Assembly (NCBI RefSeq): GCF_018614585.1
Contig: NZ_JAGGOI010000009.1
Location: 27,324 to 91,323 of the forward strand
Source: Streptomyces sp. ISL-1
GTDB lineage: Bacteria > Actinomycetota > Actinomycetes > Streptomycetales > Streptomycetaceae
Direction: 5' to 3'
DNA length: 64,000 nucleotides
How positions within the stretch are numbered: the first letter of the stretch is position 1; each line of letters opens with the position of its first letter. This document shows positions 7,370 to 16,598 of this stretch, piece by piece. Made by a program: the position numbers and the translations under genes. Below the pieces are notes generated by a model. It made no database searches. It saw only the letters and a list, made by a program, of their open reading frames with translations, and had not been told where the DNA came from.

Positions 7370-9724
7370 GTGTTCGGGGGGATCGACGAGGTCGACTGGG
7401 CATCACTGGCGCACGCCTACGGGGCGGCGGACGATGTGCCGGACCTGCTGTTCGGACTGGCGTCCGCGGATCCTGCGGAGCGCGAGACAGCGCTCGACGC
7501 GATGTACGGAGCGGTGCACCACCAGGGCGATGTGTACGACTCGACTCTCGCCTGCATTCCCTTCCTCCTCGAACTCGTGGCGAATCCCGCGGTCCAGGAC
7601 CGGGGAGGCATCGTCGAGCTGCTGACCAGCATCGGCGGCATCGACCTGGACGGCGACGACGAACTCGACCCGGAGGACGAGGAGTTCGAGTACGCCGCGA
7701 ACTACGCGATGGCCTCGTCCGCCGTGACCGCCGGTGCGGATGTCTTCCTCGCGCTGGTCGGCGCGGAGGACCGCGGCGTGCGGCTGGCGGCGCCGCTCGC
7801 GCTCGCCACCCTGCACGACGATCCCGAGCTGGTGCTCGGGCTGCTGCGGGAGCGGCTCGGCGTCGAGCCGGACGCGGAGGTGCGGTTCGCCTGCGTCGAG
7901 GCAGCGGGCCGGATCGCGCTGCGCCACGCGGGGCTGGCGCCCGGGGTGGTGGACTGGTTCACCGGGCTGACCCGGGCGCCGAGCCACCCGGGGCTGCGGC
8001 TGGCCGCGCTCGCGCAGCTCGCCCGGTGCGCGCCGCACGCGCTGCCCGCGGATGTGGTGCCGGGGGTGACGGGCCTGCTGCGCGAACTGCGCGCCGAGCC
8101 GGTGCCGGCCGGCCCGCCGACAGAGGCGGCGGGCCGGGTTACGGAGTCGCCAGGCTCCATCGCCGAGCACGCGGCACCCGCCCCGGAACCGCCTGCACCC
8201 GTCACGGAACGGGTGGCTCCCAGGGTGGAACCGGCAAGCCCCGGCGCTCAGCCCGCAGCGCCCGCCCCGGAACCCACAGGACCCGGCGCCGAGCCCTCGG
8301 CAGCCGTCGCCCAGCCCGTCGCGCCCGCCACCGCGCCCACTACGGAGCCCCCCGCCACCGCCCCGGAACCCGTGCCCGAGCGCCCGTCGACGCCAACGCT
8401 TCTCGGACGGCCGCGCGAAATGCAGGCCATGCACGCCATGCACGACGCCGACCGGGCCGGTCGCGGCGCGCCCTGGACTGCGGATCTGCTGCGAACGCTC
8501 CACTCCGGACTCGGCGACCGCGTCGACGACCGGATCGCCCTGCTCGCCGACCAGTTGTGCAGCCCCGACTGGGGGCAGCGGATCGACGCCGTACGGATGA
8601 GCAGCGGGCTGCTGCGGACCTGGCGCGGCGCCTACGAAGAGCTGGTCGGCCTGATCGGGGAGCAGCTCGCCGACCCGGAGAAACGGCTGGCGGACGCGGC
8701 CGCCGACGCGCTCGGGGAGCTGTTCGGCCTCGCCGCCCCCGCCGCGGACGCGCTGGCGGAGCGGGTGGCCGCGGAGCCCGGAGCCTGGGTGCGGGAGTGG
8801 AAGGGCGGGCCGCCCACGCTCGGCAGCGCGATCGCCGCGCTGGCCAGGGCCGGCGACCGGCGCGCGGTGCCGGTGCTCGCGCGGACGCTGGAGCTGCCCG
8901 AGGCGCCGCACGATCTGGGCTATGCGCTGGACCATCTGGGCGCGGCAGCCGCCTCGCTCGCGCCCGCGCTGCGCCACCGGCTCGGCGAGATCGAGCTGGA
9001 CGAGCGGCTCTACGACCGGGCCGGACCGCTGCTGTACGGGCTGACGGCATTGCGGGCGGCCGACGCGGTGCCCGAGGTTCTGCGGGTGCTGCGGGGCGCG
9101 CCCGACCACCGCAGGGAGTGGGTGGCCGAGGCGGCGCTGCGGGCGCTGACCGCGTTCGGACCCGGCGCGCGGGAGGCCGTTCCGGAGCTGCGGGCGCTGC
9201 TGCGCTGCGTGGGCGTCGGCTCCGGCTTCTCGGCGTCCCTCGCGGCGCGGACGGCGGGCGCGCTGTGGGCGATCGAGGGTGACGCCGGGCCCGTACTGCC
9301 GGTGCTGCGGGCCGCATTGTCCAGCCCGGACTCCGGGGCGCGGCGGGCGGCGGCGACGGCGCTCGGCGCGCTGGGGCCGGCGGGCAAGGAGGCCGCCCCG
9401 GCGCTGGGTGATCTGCTGCGGGCGGCCGAGCCATGGACCCGGGTGGACGCGGCGCTCGCGCTGTGGCGGACAACGGGCGATCATGGGCAATCATGGCCGG
9501 TGCTGCGCTCGGCCTGGGAGACTCTCCCGAACACCCGGGTCCCCATCGCCGAGTGCCTGGCGCAGCTGACGGCCGAGGGCGCGGAGCGGATCCTGCGCGA
9601 CGAGCTCGCGGCCGTACGACGTCATAACGCGATCGACGGCGGGTACGGCAGCCATGACATCTTTACGGACGAGAAGCTGCTGGCCCTGTGCCGGCGAGCA
9701 CTGACGAGGGAGAGACCAGCATGA
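7370..9724 (+). CDS. HEAT-repeat protein with proline/alanine-rich linker
   Basis: The 784-residue protein starts with GTG at 7370, preceded by a GGGAGGGGG Shine-Dalgarno. Residues 1-240 and about 360-780 are alpha-helical repeats of HEAT / PBS-lyase type (for example DRGVRLAAPLALATLHDDPELVLGLL and SGARRAAATALGALGPAGKEAAPAL). They are separated by a low-complexity linker rich in Ala, Pro and Glu at about 242-345. No catalytic motif is visible, so it is probably a cytoplasmic scaffold or binding protein. The stop overlaps the start of a zinc-ribbon gene by four bases, so the two products are probably made together. The partner and process are unknown. Confidence 0.8.
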   Translation: MFGGIDEVDWASLAHAYGAADDVPDLLFGLASADPAERETALDAMYGAVHHQGDVYDSTLACIPFLLELVANPAVQDRGGIVELLTSIGGIDLDGDDELDPEDEEFEYAANYAMASSAVTAGADVFLALVGAEDRGVRLAAPLALATLHDDPELVLGLLRERLGVEPDAEVRFACVEAAGRIALRHAGLAPGVVDWFTGLTRAPSHPGLRLAALAQLARCAPHALPADVVPGVTGLLRELRAEPVPAGPPTEAAGRVTESPGSIAEHAAPAPEPPAPVTERVAPRVEPASPGAQPAAPAPEPTGPGAEPSAAVAQPVAPATAPTTEPPATAPEPVPERPSTPTLLGRPREMQAMHAMHDADRAGRGAPWTADLLRTLHSGLGDRVDDRIALLADQLCSPDWGQRIDAVRMSSGLLRTWRGAYEELVGLIGEQLADPEKRLADAAADALGELFGLAAPAADALAERVAAEPGAWVREWKGGPPTLGSAIAALARAGDRRAVPVLARTLELPEAPHDLGYALDHLGAAAASLAPALRHRLGEIELDERLYDRAGPLLYGLTALRAADAVPEVLRVLRGAPDHRREWVAEAALRALTAFGPGAREAVPELRALLRCVGVGSGFSASLAARTAGALWAIEGDAGPVLPVLRAALSSPDSGARRAAATALGALGPAGKEAAPALGDLLRAAEPWTRVDAALALWRTTGDHGQSWPVLRSAWETLPNTRVPIAECLAQLTAEGAERILRDELAAVRRHNAIDGGYGSHDIFTDEKLLALCRRALTRERPA

Positions 9725-10023
9725 TCATCTTCGGCACCAAGGGCTACCTCTACCAGCTGGCCATACTGACGCTGGTGTGCGGGCGCTGCGGAAACCCCGC
9801 CGCGCACACGCTCAGGAAGCGCGTCACGAAGTTCACGCTCTTCTTCGTGCCGCTGTTCCCGTTCTCGACGAAGTACGCGACGCAGTGCACGTTCTGCGGC
9901 ATGGAGCAGCAGGTGAGCAAGGAGCAGGCGGAGCAACTGCAGCTCCAGGGCGCCGGCGGGCCGGGCGGTCAGGCGTACGGGCAGCCGCAGCAGCAGCCCG
10001 GGCAGCAGCCGTACCAGCACTGA
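9721..10023 (+). CDS. Small zinc-ribbon protein
   Basis: The 100-residue product starts at the ATG overlapping the HEAT-repeat stop (ATGA, 9721-9724). Two cysteine pairs, CGRC near 20-23 and CTFC near 58-61, form a treble-clef or ribbon Zn site around the segment VTKFTLFFVPLFPFSTKY. The C-terminus is a Gln/Gly/Pro-rich tail. Proteins of this type are common in actinobacteria and of unknown role. The tight coupling to the HEAT-repeat gene suggests the two act together. Confidence 0.8.
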   Translation: MIIFGTKGYLYQLAILTLVCGRCGNPAAHTLRKRVTKFTLFFVPLFPFSTKYATQCTFCGMEQQVSKEQAEQLQLQGAGGPGGQAYGQPQQQPGQQPYQH

Positions 10024-10037
10024 CACACACCCGAGCC

Positions 10038-10060
10038 GGAGCTGACGGCCCGTCGGCTCC
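10038..10060. terminator. Hairpin after the HEAT/zinc-ribbon operon
   Basis: GGAGCTGAC and GTCGGCTCC pair over nine positions (one T-G pair) around a five-base GGCCC loop, starting 15 bases after the zinc-ribbon stop. There is no T-run, as is usual in Streptomyces terminators. Confidence 0.5.
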
Positions 10061-10118
10061 TCTTCGGCGCACTATGACATAAAGGGAAAAAGGCCCGCGT
10101 CTTGCTACGTTGCGTGGC

Positions 10119-11501
10119 ATGACCGCAACGTCGGCGCCGGACGCTCCTCCGCCGGAACTACGCCTGCCCAAGCGGCGGGGCGTGGAGCTCTCGCTCCTCG
10201 TCTGCGCCGTCCTCCTGTGCGTCTACGGCTACATCGACGTCGGCCTGTCGAGGAACAGCGCGGTTCCGCCGGACGCCCTGCGCTATGGGGCGGGCCTCGG
10301 CGTGCTGGCCCTCCTCGCGCATCTCGCCGTACGCTTCCGCGCCCCCTACGCCGACCCGCTGCTGCTGCCCATCGCGGTCCTCCTCAACGGCCTCGGCCTG
10401 GTGCTCATCTACCGTCTCGACCTGGAGACCCCGCACGACGAGGCCGCGCCCGCCCAGCTGATCTGGTCCACCCTCGGTGTCGCGCTCTTCATCGTGGTGG
10501 TCGTCTTCCTGCGCGACCACCGGGTCCTGCAGCGCTACGCATATCTCTCCGTCGTCGCCGCTCTCGTCCTGATGATCGTGCCGATCCTCTACCCCGCCGT
10601 GAACGGCGCCAAGATCTGGATCCGGATCGGCGGACTCTCCTTCCAGCCGGGCGAGTTCGCCAAGATCCTGCTCGCCATTTTCTTCGCCGCGTATCTCGCG
10701 GCGAACCGCAACGCCCTGGCCTACACCGGCCGCCGGATCTGGCGGCTCCAACTGCCCACCGGCCGGGTGCTCGGCCCGATCGTGGCGATCTGGCTGCTCA
10801 GCGTTGTCGTACTGGTCCTCGAACGCGACCTCGGCACCTCGCTGCTCTTCTTCGGGCTCTTCGTGATCATGCTGTACGTGGCGACCGGCCGGACGGGCTG
10901 GATCGCCGTCGGCCTGCTGCTCGCGGCGGCCGGCGCGTTCGCCGTCGGCACTCTCGAACCGCATGTGCACAGCCGGGTCGAGGACTGGCTCGACCCGTTC
11001 GCCACCATCAGGGCGGGCCAGGGCCCCGGCCAACTCGCCCAGTCCCTCTTCGCCTTCGCCGCCGGCGGGATGCTCGGCGCGGGCCTGGGCCTCGGGCACT
11101 CCATCCTCATCGGCTTCGCCGCCAAGTCGGACTTCATCCTCGCCACCGCGGGCGAGGAGCTCGGCCTGGTGGGCCTGACCGCGATCTTCATGCTGTACGC
11201 GCTGCTGGTGGCGCGCGGCTACCGCGCCGGGCTCGCCCTGCGCGACCCCTTCGGACGACTGCTCGCCATCGGGTTCGCCTCGATCATCGCCCTGCAGGTA
11301 TTCGTCATCGCGGGTGGAGTGATGGGCCTGATCCCGCTGACCGGCATGGCGATGCCCTTCCTGGCCCAGGGCGGTTCGTCCGTCGTCACCAACTGGATCA
11401 TCGTGGCGCTGCTCATCAGGGTCAGCGACTCGGCCCGCGCGCCGCACCCCGACACGTTCGACACGGGCGTCATCGCCCCGGTCTTCGAGGACGAACGGTG
11501 A
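10119..11501 (+). CDS. FtsW/RodA/SpoVE-family peptidoglycan glycosyltransferase
   Basis: The 460-residue membrane protein has about twelve hydrophobic helices. SEDS-family landmarks are visible: NGAKIWIRIGGLSFQPGEFAKI, LERDLGTSLLFFGLF, FAAKSDFILATAGEELGLVG and the terminal MPFLAQGGSSVVTNW region. SEDS proteins polymerise lipid II glycan strands with a class B penicillin-binding protein, and such a gene follows with a four-base overlap. The ATG at 10119 was preferred to the in-frame TTG at 10110. Neither has a strong Shine-Dalgarno, so a near-leaderless transcript is possible. It may be a spore- or growth-specific copy, because streptomycetes usually have several. Confidence 0.93.
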   Translation: MTATSAPDAPPPELRLPKRRGVELSLLVCAVLLCVYGYIDVGLSRNSAVPPDALRYGAGLGVLALLAHLAVRFRAPYADPLLLPIAVLLNGLGLVLIYRLDLETPHDEAAPAQLIWSTLGVALFIVVVVFLRDHRVLQRYAYLSVVAALVLMIVPILYPAVNGAKIWIRIGGLSFQPGEFAKILLAIFFAAYLAANRNALAYTGRRIWRLQLPTGRVLGPIVAIWLLSVVVLVLERDLGTSLLFFGLFVIMLYVATGRTGWIAVGLLLAAAGAFAVGTLEPHVHSRVEDWLDPFATIRAGQGPGQLAQSLFAFAAGGMLGAGLGLGHSILIGFAAKSDFILATAGEELGLVGLTAIFMLYALLVARGYRAGLALRDPFGRLLAIGFASIIALQVFVIAGGVMGLIPLTGMAMPFLAQGGSSVVTNWIIVALLIRVSDSARAPHPDTFDTGVIAPVFEDER

Positions 11502-12958
11502 TCCGCTACATCCGGCGCGCCGCCGCCCTGTGCCTGCTGCTCCTGGCCGCGCTGCTGGTCAACGCCGCGCGCGTGCAGATCATCGAATCCACCTCGCTGG
11601 ACAAGAACCCGGCCAACCGGCGTCCGGCCATTGCCCGTTACGACGAGCCGCGCGGCGACATCCTGGTCGCCGGCAAGCCCGTCACCGGCTCCAAGGACAG
11701 CGGCCAGCAACTGCGGTACGAACGCACCTACACCCAGGGTCCGCTGTACGCGCCAGTCACCGGCTACGCCTCGCAGACGTACGGCACCTCCCTCATCGAG
11801 AACACCGAGGACGGCGTCCTGACCGGCACGGATCCCATGCTCGCGCCGCTGCCCTTCTGGAACGACATCAGCCGCCTCCAGCAGCCCGGCGGCGATGTCG
11901 TCACCACCATCAAGCCCTCGATGCAGCGCGCCGCGTTCGACGGTCTCGGCGGCAAGCGGGGCGCGGTCGCCGCGCTCGAACCGTCGACCGGGAAGATCCT
12001 GGCACTGGTCAGCAGCCCTTCGTACGACCCAGGGCTGCTCTCCGGTACGGGGCCGCCGGTCAAGACCGAGTGGGCGAGGCTCAATACTTCCGGCGGCCGT
12101 CCGATGCTCAACCGGGCCATCCGGCAGACATATCCGCCGGGCTCCGCCTTCAAGATCGTGACGGCGGCGGCCGCGCTGGAATCGGGTGTGGTCACAGACG
12201 TCGACGCGCCGTCCGGCGCGCCCGATCCGTATGTCCTGCCCGGCACCAGAACGAGGCTCCCCAACGCGACGGACGGCTGCGGCAACGCCTCGCTCGCGTA
12301 CGCCATCCAGTGGTCCTGCAACACCGTGATGGCGTATCTCGGGGTGAAGGTCGGCCTGCCCGGAATGCTGGACACGGCGGGCAGGTTCGGCTTCAACGAC
12401 CGCGGGCTGCGGATCCCCTCGGCCGTCGCCACGTCGAACTTCGACCGCCGAATGACCGTCGATCAGCTGGCGCTCTCCTCGATCGGGCAGTTCGACACCG
12501 CGGCGACGCCGCTGCAGATGGCGATGGTCTCGGCGGCCGTCGCCAACGGCGGGGATCTCAAACGCCCCTACCTGGTCAACCGGGTGACCAGATCGGACGG
12601 TGACACGGTCGCGCGGAACTACCCGCAGTCCTACCAGCAGGCGATGAACCCCGCGACCGCGCAGCAGCTCCAGCGGATGATGGTCAAGGCCGTCGAGGAG
12701 GGGACCGGAGCGAACGCCGCCATCGAGGGGGCGACGGTGGGCGGCAAGACCGGTACGGCGCAGCACGGCCCCGGCAACTCCGGCCGGCCCTACGCCTGGT
12801 TCATCTCCTGGGCGCAGGCGGCCGACGCGCCCCAGCCGGCTGTCGCGGTCGCCGTGGTCATCGAGGAGGACGTGTCGGCCGACCGCGGCGAGATCACCGG
12901 CGGCGGCAGCGCGGCGCCGATCGCTCGGGCGGTGATGGAGGCGGCACTGCGAGACTGA
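11498..12958 (+). CDS. Class B penicillin-binding protein (transpeptidase)
   Basis: The GTG start overlaps the SEDS gene stop (GTGA). The 486-residue protein has an N-terminal membrane anchor (residues 5-24), a pedestal with the [10 protein letters not shown] segment, and a transpeptidase domain. The penicillin-binding motifs are SAFK (Ser216, Lys219), SCN (272-274) and KTG (416-418). It cross-links peptidoglycan outside the membrane and should work as a pair with the SEDS glycosyltransferase encoded before it. The arrangement resembles the ftsW-pbpA pair of actinobacteria. No truncation or missing catalytic residue was seen. Confidence 0.93.
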   Translation: MIRYIRRAAALCLLLLAALLVNAARVQIIESTSLDKNPANRRPAIARYDEPRGDILVAGKPVTGSKDSGQQLRYERTYTQGPLYAPVTGYASQTYGTSLIENTEDGVLTGTDPMLAPLPFWNDISRLQQPGGDVVTTIKPSMQRAAFDGLGGKRGAVAALEPSTGKILALVSSPSYDPGLLSGTGPPVKTEWARLNTSGGRPMLNRAIRQTYPPGSAFKIVTAAAALESGVVTDVDAPSGAPDPYVLPGTRTRLPNATDGCGNASLAYAIQWSCNTVMAYLGVKVGLPGMLDTAGRFGFNDRGLRIPSAVATSNFDRRMTVDQLALSSIGQFDTAATPLQMAMVSAAVANGGDLKRPYLVNRVTRSDGDTVARNYPQSYQQAMNPATAQQLQRMMVKAVEEGTGANAAIEGATVGGKTGTAQHGPGNSGRPYAWFISWAQAADAPQPAVAVAVVIEEDVSADRGEITGGGSAAPIARAVMEAALRD

Positions 12959-12962
12959 CCGG

Positions 12963-14012
12963 GTGACGGTGGAGGAGGCCCTGGAACGGATCGCGCGGCT
13001 CGATCCCGAGCTGTGCGCGTTCATCGAGGTGTGGGGCGAGGCGGCCGCAGCACAGGAGACTTCCCCCGGACTTCCCCTGGCCGGGCTGCCGTTCGCGGTG
13101 AAGGGGCCCTCCGGTATCCGTTCGTACTCGGCCAGGCGGCTGATCGCGGCGGGCGCGGTGCCGGTCGGCTCGACGGCGGTGCCGGGCCCCGGCACGTACT
13201 GGCAGACCTGGGGTCTCGGCGCGCACGGCCGCACCGTCAACCCCTGGCGCCCGGACCGTACGCCGGGCGGCTCGTCGGCCGGTTCCGCGGTGGCGGTCGC
13301 GGCCGGGATGGTGGACCTGGCCACCGGCAGCGACGGGGCTGGGTCGGTACGCATCCCGGCGGCCTGGTGCGGGGTGTTCGGCCTGAAGACGACGAACGGC
13401 CTGCTGCCCTCGCCCGACCGGACCGGCCTGGCGTCGGCGGGGGTGCTGACGCGCACGGCGGCGGACGCGCGGGCGTATCTGGCCTGCGTCCTCGACGGGT
13501 ACGCGGAGGTCCCGCTGCGGTTTCCGCTACGGGCGCGCTGGTCACCCGATCTGGGCTTCGCCCGGACGGACCCGGAGGTGGAGTCGGTCACGCTGGCCGC
13601 GGTGGAGCGGCTGGTCTCGGCCGGAGTCGTACGTCTGGACGAGCGGCCGTTCGCGCTGCTCGACCCGAAGGACGCCTGGCAAGCCGTACGGCGCGGGGAG
13701 CCTTCGGCGGGGTCGGCGCCGCGCGCGGAGAACGACCGGCGTCTCGGCGCGCTGTTCGCCCAGGCGCAGCTGCTCCTCACCCCTGCCACCCCGAACCGCC
13801 CGCATGGCCACGAAGGACCGGGCGAGCTCTACTCCACGGCCCTGACCTGGGCGTTCAACCTCAGCGGCCACCCGGCGGCAAGCATCCCGGCCGGCTTCAC
13901 GAGCGACGGCTGCCCGGTCGGCCTGCAGCTGGTCGCGGCGCGCGACGCGGACGTCTCGCTCCTCGAAATGGCAGTGGCGGCGGAGCGGCACGCGATTATG
14001 GTGCGCCCATGA
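12963..14012 (+). CDS. Amidase-signature family hydrolase
   Basis: The 349-residue protein starts with GTG five bases after the PBP stop. Amidase-signature features are the catalytic Lys47 in FAVKGPSG, the cis-Ser region PGGSSAGSA near 101-109 and the nucleophile Ser128 in [13 protein letters not shown]. The residue before the SVR motif is Ala where Gly is usual, and the protein is shorter than the typical 450-500 residues. The family hydrolyses amide bonds of small molecules or glutaminyl-tRNA intermediates; the substrate here is unknown. It is transcribed with the PBP and with a DUF3291 gene. Confidence 0.82.
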   Translation: MTVEEALERIARLDPELCAFIEVWGEAAAAQETSPGLPLAGLPFAVKGPSGIRSYSARRLIAAGAVPVGSTAVPGPGTYWQTWGLGAHGRTVNPWRPDRTPGGSSAGSAVAVAAGMVDLATGSDGAGSVRIPAAWCGVFGLKTTNGLLPSPDRTGLASAGVLTRTAADARAYLACVLDGYAEVPLRFPLRARWSPDLGFARTDPEVESVTLAAVERLVSAGVVRLDERPFALLDPKDAWQAVRRGEPSAGSAPRAENDRRLGALFAQAQLLLTPATPNRPHGHEGPGELYSTALTWAFNLSGHPAASIPAGFTSDGCPVGLQLVAARDADVSLLEMAVAAERHAIMVRP

Positions 14013-14467
14013 CCATGACCTACGAGCTCGCCCAGGTGAACATAGCGCGGCTCAAATTCCCGCTGGATTCCCCGGAGTTGAAGGACTTCGTCGACGGCCT
14101 GGACCCGGTGAACGCCGTCGCGGACGCGGCGGACGGCTTCGTCTGGCGGTTGCAGAGCGACACCGGCAATGCCACGGATGTGCCGGTCTTCGGGGACGAG
14201 TGGCTGATCGTGAACCTGACGGTGTGGCGGGACACCGACGCCCTGACCGCGTTCATGTACCAGGGACAGCACCGGGAGCTGCTGGGACGGCGCTACGAGT
14301 GGTTCGAACGTGTCCAGGAGGTCATGACCACTCTGTGGTGGGTGGAGCGGGGCCACCGCCCGACCGTCCAGGAGGCGGAGGAACGGCTGCTCCACGTACG
14401 CGAACACGGCCCGACGCCACGGGCGTTCACGCTGCGGACGAGCTTCTCGCCGCCTTCGGCGGAGTGA
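14009..14467 (+). CDS. DUF3291 domain protein
   Basis: The 152-residue product begins at an ATG overlapping the amidase stop by four bases. It begins [27 protein letters not shown] and contains [16 protein letters not shown] and a [18 protein letters not shown] region, as in DUF3291 proteins, a ferredoxin-like alpha/beta fold related to small monooxygenase-like proteins. No cofactor motif is visible. Its stop directly abuts the stop of the convergent Uma2 gene, with no bases between them. Confidence 0.8.
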   Translation: MTMTYELAQVNIARLKFPLDSPELKDFVDGLDPVNAVADAADGFVWRLQSDTGNATDVPVFGDEWLIVNLTVWRDTDALTAFMYQGQHRELLGRRYEWFERVQEVMTTLWWVERGHRPTVQEAEERLLHVREHGPTPRAFTLRTSFSPPSAE

Positions 14468-15079
14468 TCAGCCCGGCTGCTGCCCGCGGCGGTTGACGGC
14501 GGTGAGGTCAATGTCGAGGGGGAACGGGAGGTCCAGCTTGAGCTGCTTGTGGTGGATGCCGGTGTCCGCGTACGTGCGGGTGGCGGGGTCGAGCTCGTAG
14601 ACGTACACGACAGGGAGCCCGTCGTCGTCCTCCACACGCCAGAAATGCCGGATGCCTGCCCTGGCGTACTTGCGGGGCTTGACCTCGCGGTCACGTTCCA
14701 CGGAGTCTGCGGAGACGATCTCGACGGCCAGAAGGATGTCGTCGGGGTCGTACCAGGTCTGCCGCGGGCCGGTACGGGCGTTTTGCGGCACCACCATCAG
14801 ATCAGGCTCCGGCCGATCCTGTCTGGCCAGCTTCGTGGTCATCTCGCGGACGACATAGAGGTCCTCCGGCGCGAAGTCCAACAAGGCGTTCTCCAGTAGG
14901 CGCAGGGTGGCCATGTGGAAGTCGGTCTGCGGACTCATGAAGACGAGGCTCCCGTCGATCAGCTCCGTGTGCGGAGGAAGATTCGGAAGTTTGTCGAGGT
15001 CGTCCGCCGTCCAGCCGCCGGCCGGCGGACGGGCCCACTCGTACTGCTCGTCCAGCCCGTACTCGCGTGCGGCGCTCAT
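14468..15079 (-). CDS. Uma2-family putative restriction endonuclease
   Basis: The 203-residue protein belongs to the Uma2/DUF820 group of PD-(D/E)xK nuclease folds. The active-site line is visible as RPEPDLMVVP, then LAVEIVSADS and KPRKYARAG, giving the D-x(n)-E-x-V/K type arrangement. These proteins are abundant in streptomycetes and their target is unknown. The ATG at 15079 is chosen over 15091 because a GGGAG box lies five bases before it. The gene is monocistronic and converges with the DUF3291 gene. Confidence 0.83.
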   Translation of the reverse strand: MSAAREYGLDEQYEWARPPAGGWTADDLDKLPNLPPHTELIDGSLVFMSPQTDFHMATLRLLENALLDFAPEDLYVVREMTTKLARQDRPEPDLMVVPQNARTGPRQTWYDPDDILLAVEIVSADSVERDREVKPRKYARAGIRHFWRVEDDDGLPVVYVYELDPATRTYADTGIHHKQLKLDLPFPLDIDLTAVNRRGQQPG

Positions 15080-15200
15080 GATTGCTCCCATGTGACGGAG
15101 TCTGCCTGGCACAGCCAGCGTACCCAGCAGGGATGCGCACTCGCCCCTCGTACGAGTGAGCGACGCTCCTGCATTGACGGCCCGCTACCGCGTACGGGGT

Positions 15201-15234
15201 CCGGGCCCCGGCGTCCGCAGCCGCCGGGGCCCGG
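15201..15234. terminator. Strong GC hairpin after the ferritin-like gene
   Basis: CCGGGCCCCGGC (15201-15212) and GCCGGGGCCCGG (15223-15234) form a perfect 12-bp stem with a 10-base loop. It lies 77 bases past the stop of the minus-strand ferritin-like gene and upstream of Uma2. It is probably the transcription terminator of the ferritin-like gene. Confidence 0.6.
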
Positions 15235-15310
15235 CAGGAAATCGTTCGACACACTGCTGGAGGCGCACTCGAAGGACCTCGGCCAGGAGCCGGCCCTTGA
15301 GGTTCACGCG

Positions 15311-16432
15311 TCAGCCGGCCGACTGGGCACCCTCCGCGCCCTCCGCGATCGCTTCCTCCACCTCCGAGACCCGGGCCTGCTCCTCCGTCGCGAAGCGTTC
15401 GCGGTCGAGCTGCTCGGCGATCTCCTCGTCCTGGGACATCAGGAGGTCGAGGTTGGCGTCGCCCATCTCGAAGACGCCCATGTCCAGATAGGCCTTCTGC
15501 AGGCGCTCGCCCCACAGCCCGATGTCCTTGACGCACGGCACGATCCTGCTGAACAGCAGTTTCCGGAACAGCTGCAGGAATTCGGACTGCTCGGAGAGCT
15601 CCGCCGCCTCGGCCTTGGGGATGCCGAAGTTCTGCAGCACCTCGACCCCGCTGAGCCGGTCGCGCATCAAGTAGCAGCCCTCGATGACGAAATCCTCGCG
15701 CTCGCGCAGCTCCGCGTCGCTGAGCTCCTTGTAGTAGTCGCGCAGCGCCATCCGCCCGAAGGCGACGTGCCGGGCCTCGTCCTGCATGATGTAGGCGAGG
15801 ATCTGCTTCGGCAGCGGCTTGTCCGTCGTGTCCCTGAGCAGGCCGAACGCGGCGAGCGCGAGCCCTTCGATGAGGACCTGCATGCCCAGGTAGGGCATGT
15901 CCCAGCGGGAGTCGCGCAGGGTGTCGCCGAGCAGCCCCTGGAGATTGTCGTTGATCGGGTAGAGCATCCCGACCTTCTCGTGCAGGAAGCGGCTGTAGAT
16001 CTCCGCGTGCCGGGCCTCGTCCATCGTCTGGGTGGCGGAGTAGAACTTCGCGTCCAGATCGGGCACCGACTCCACGATCCGCGCCGCGCACACCATCGCG
16101 CCCTGTTCACCGTGCAGGAACTGGCTGAACTGCCAGGAGGTGTAGTGCCTGCGCAGCTCGCCCTTGTCCTTCTCGGTCAGCTTCGGCCAGTGGCGCGAGC
16201 CGTAGAGGGTGAGCGCCTCGTCGGGGGTGCCGAGCGGGTCGTACGGATCGACTTCCAGGTCCCAGTCGATGCGCTTGGCGCCGTCCCACTGCTTGTCCTT
16301 GCCCTTCTGGTACAGGGCGAGCAGTCGTTCGCGGCCGTCTTCGTACTCCCAGCTGAAACGGGCGGCGCCGGAGGCCGGGACCTGCCAGTGGAAGCTTTCC
16401 GGGGCGTGCGTGTAGCGGTCGTGTGTCGACAC
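15311..16432 (-). CDS. Ferritin-like diiron (R2-like) protein
   Basis: The 373-residue protein is almost all helical. It holds two carboxylate/histidine metal motifs, TMDEARHAEIYSRF near residues 155-168 and IMQDEARHVAFGRM near 225-238, with further acidic helices before each. This is the four-helix diiron bundle of ribonucleotide reductase R2-like and ferritin-like oxidases. The GTG at 16432 was chosen because AAGGAG precedes it by six bases. It is divergent from a second diiron protein (16599), and a TetR gene follows that one. The substrate is unknown; the pairing suggests a two-enzyme oxidative step. Confidence 0.8.
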   Translation of the reverse strand: MSTHDRYTHAPESFHWQVPASGAARFSWEYEDGRERLLALYQKGKDKQWDGAKRIDWDLEVDPYDPLGTPDEALTLYGSRHWPKLTEKDKGELRRHYTSWQFSQFLHGEQGAMVCAARIVESVPDLDAKFYSATQTMDEARHAEIYSRFLHEKVGMLYPINDNLQGLLGDTLRDSRWDMPYLGMQVLIEGLALAAFGLLRDTTDKPLPKQILAYIMQDEARHVAFGRMALRDYYKELSDAELREREDFVIEGCYLMRDRLSGVEVLQNFGIPKAEAAELSEQSEFLQLFRKLLFSRIVPCVKDIGLWGERLQKAYLDMGVFEMGDANLDLLMSQDEEIAEQLDRERFATEEQARVSEVEEAIAEGAEGAQSAG

Positions 16433-16526
16433 TGACGGCTCCTTCGCCTCATATCCCGTACCACTACGGATAATTGGCAGGCTCACACGTTGGTAGACGT
16501 CCAGTCAACAAGTCGTACCCGAGGGA

Positions 16527-16555
16527 TTGACGACCTTGCTGACAGGCAGTCTCAT
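16527..16555 (+). promoter_or_regulatory. Possible promoter of the AurF-like gene
   Basis: TTGACG (16527-16532) and TCTCAT (16550-16555) are separated by 17 bases in the 166-bp divergent region between the two diiron genes. The -10 box is a weak match, so this is tentative. A second TTGACA at 16561 has no good -10 partner. Confidence 0.35.
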
Positions 16556-16598
16556 AAGGGTTGACATTGCTCACCCCACCCGCGAGGTGCCCTCAGCC

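Noticed and set aside
7403..9490. A 695-codon minus-strand frame opposite the HEAT-repeat gene
   Set aside because: Composition is extremely rich in Arg, Gly and Gln with no domain pattern, while the plus strand has clear HEAT repeats and a coupled partner gene.
16433..16598. TetR operator around GACGTC (about 16496)
   Set aside because: Only the six central bases are palindromic; the flanks do not continue the symmetry.
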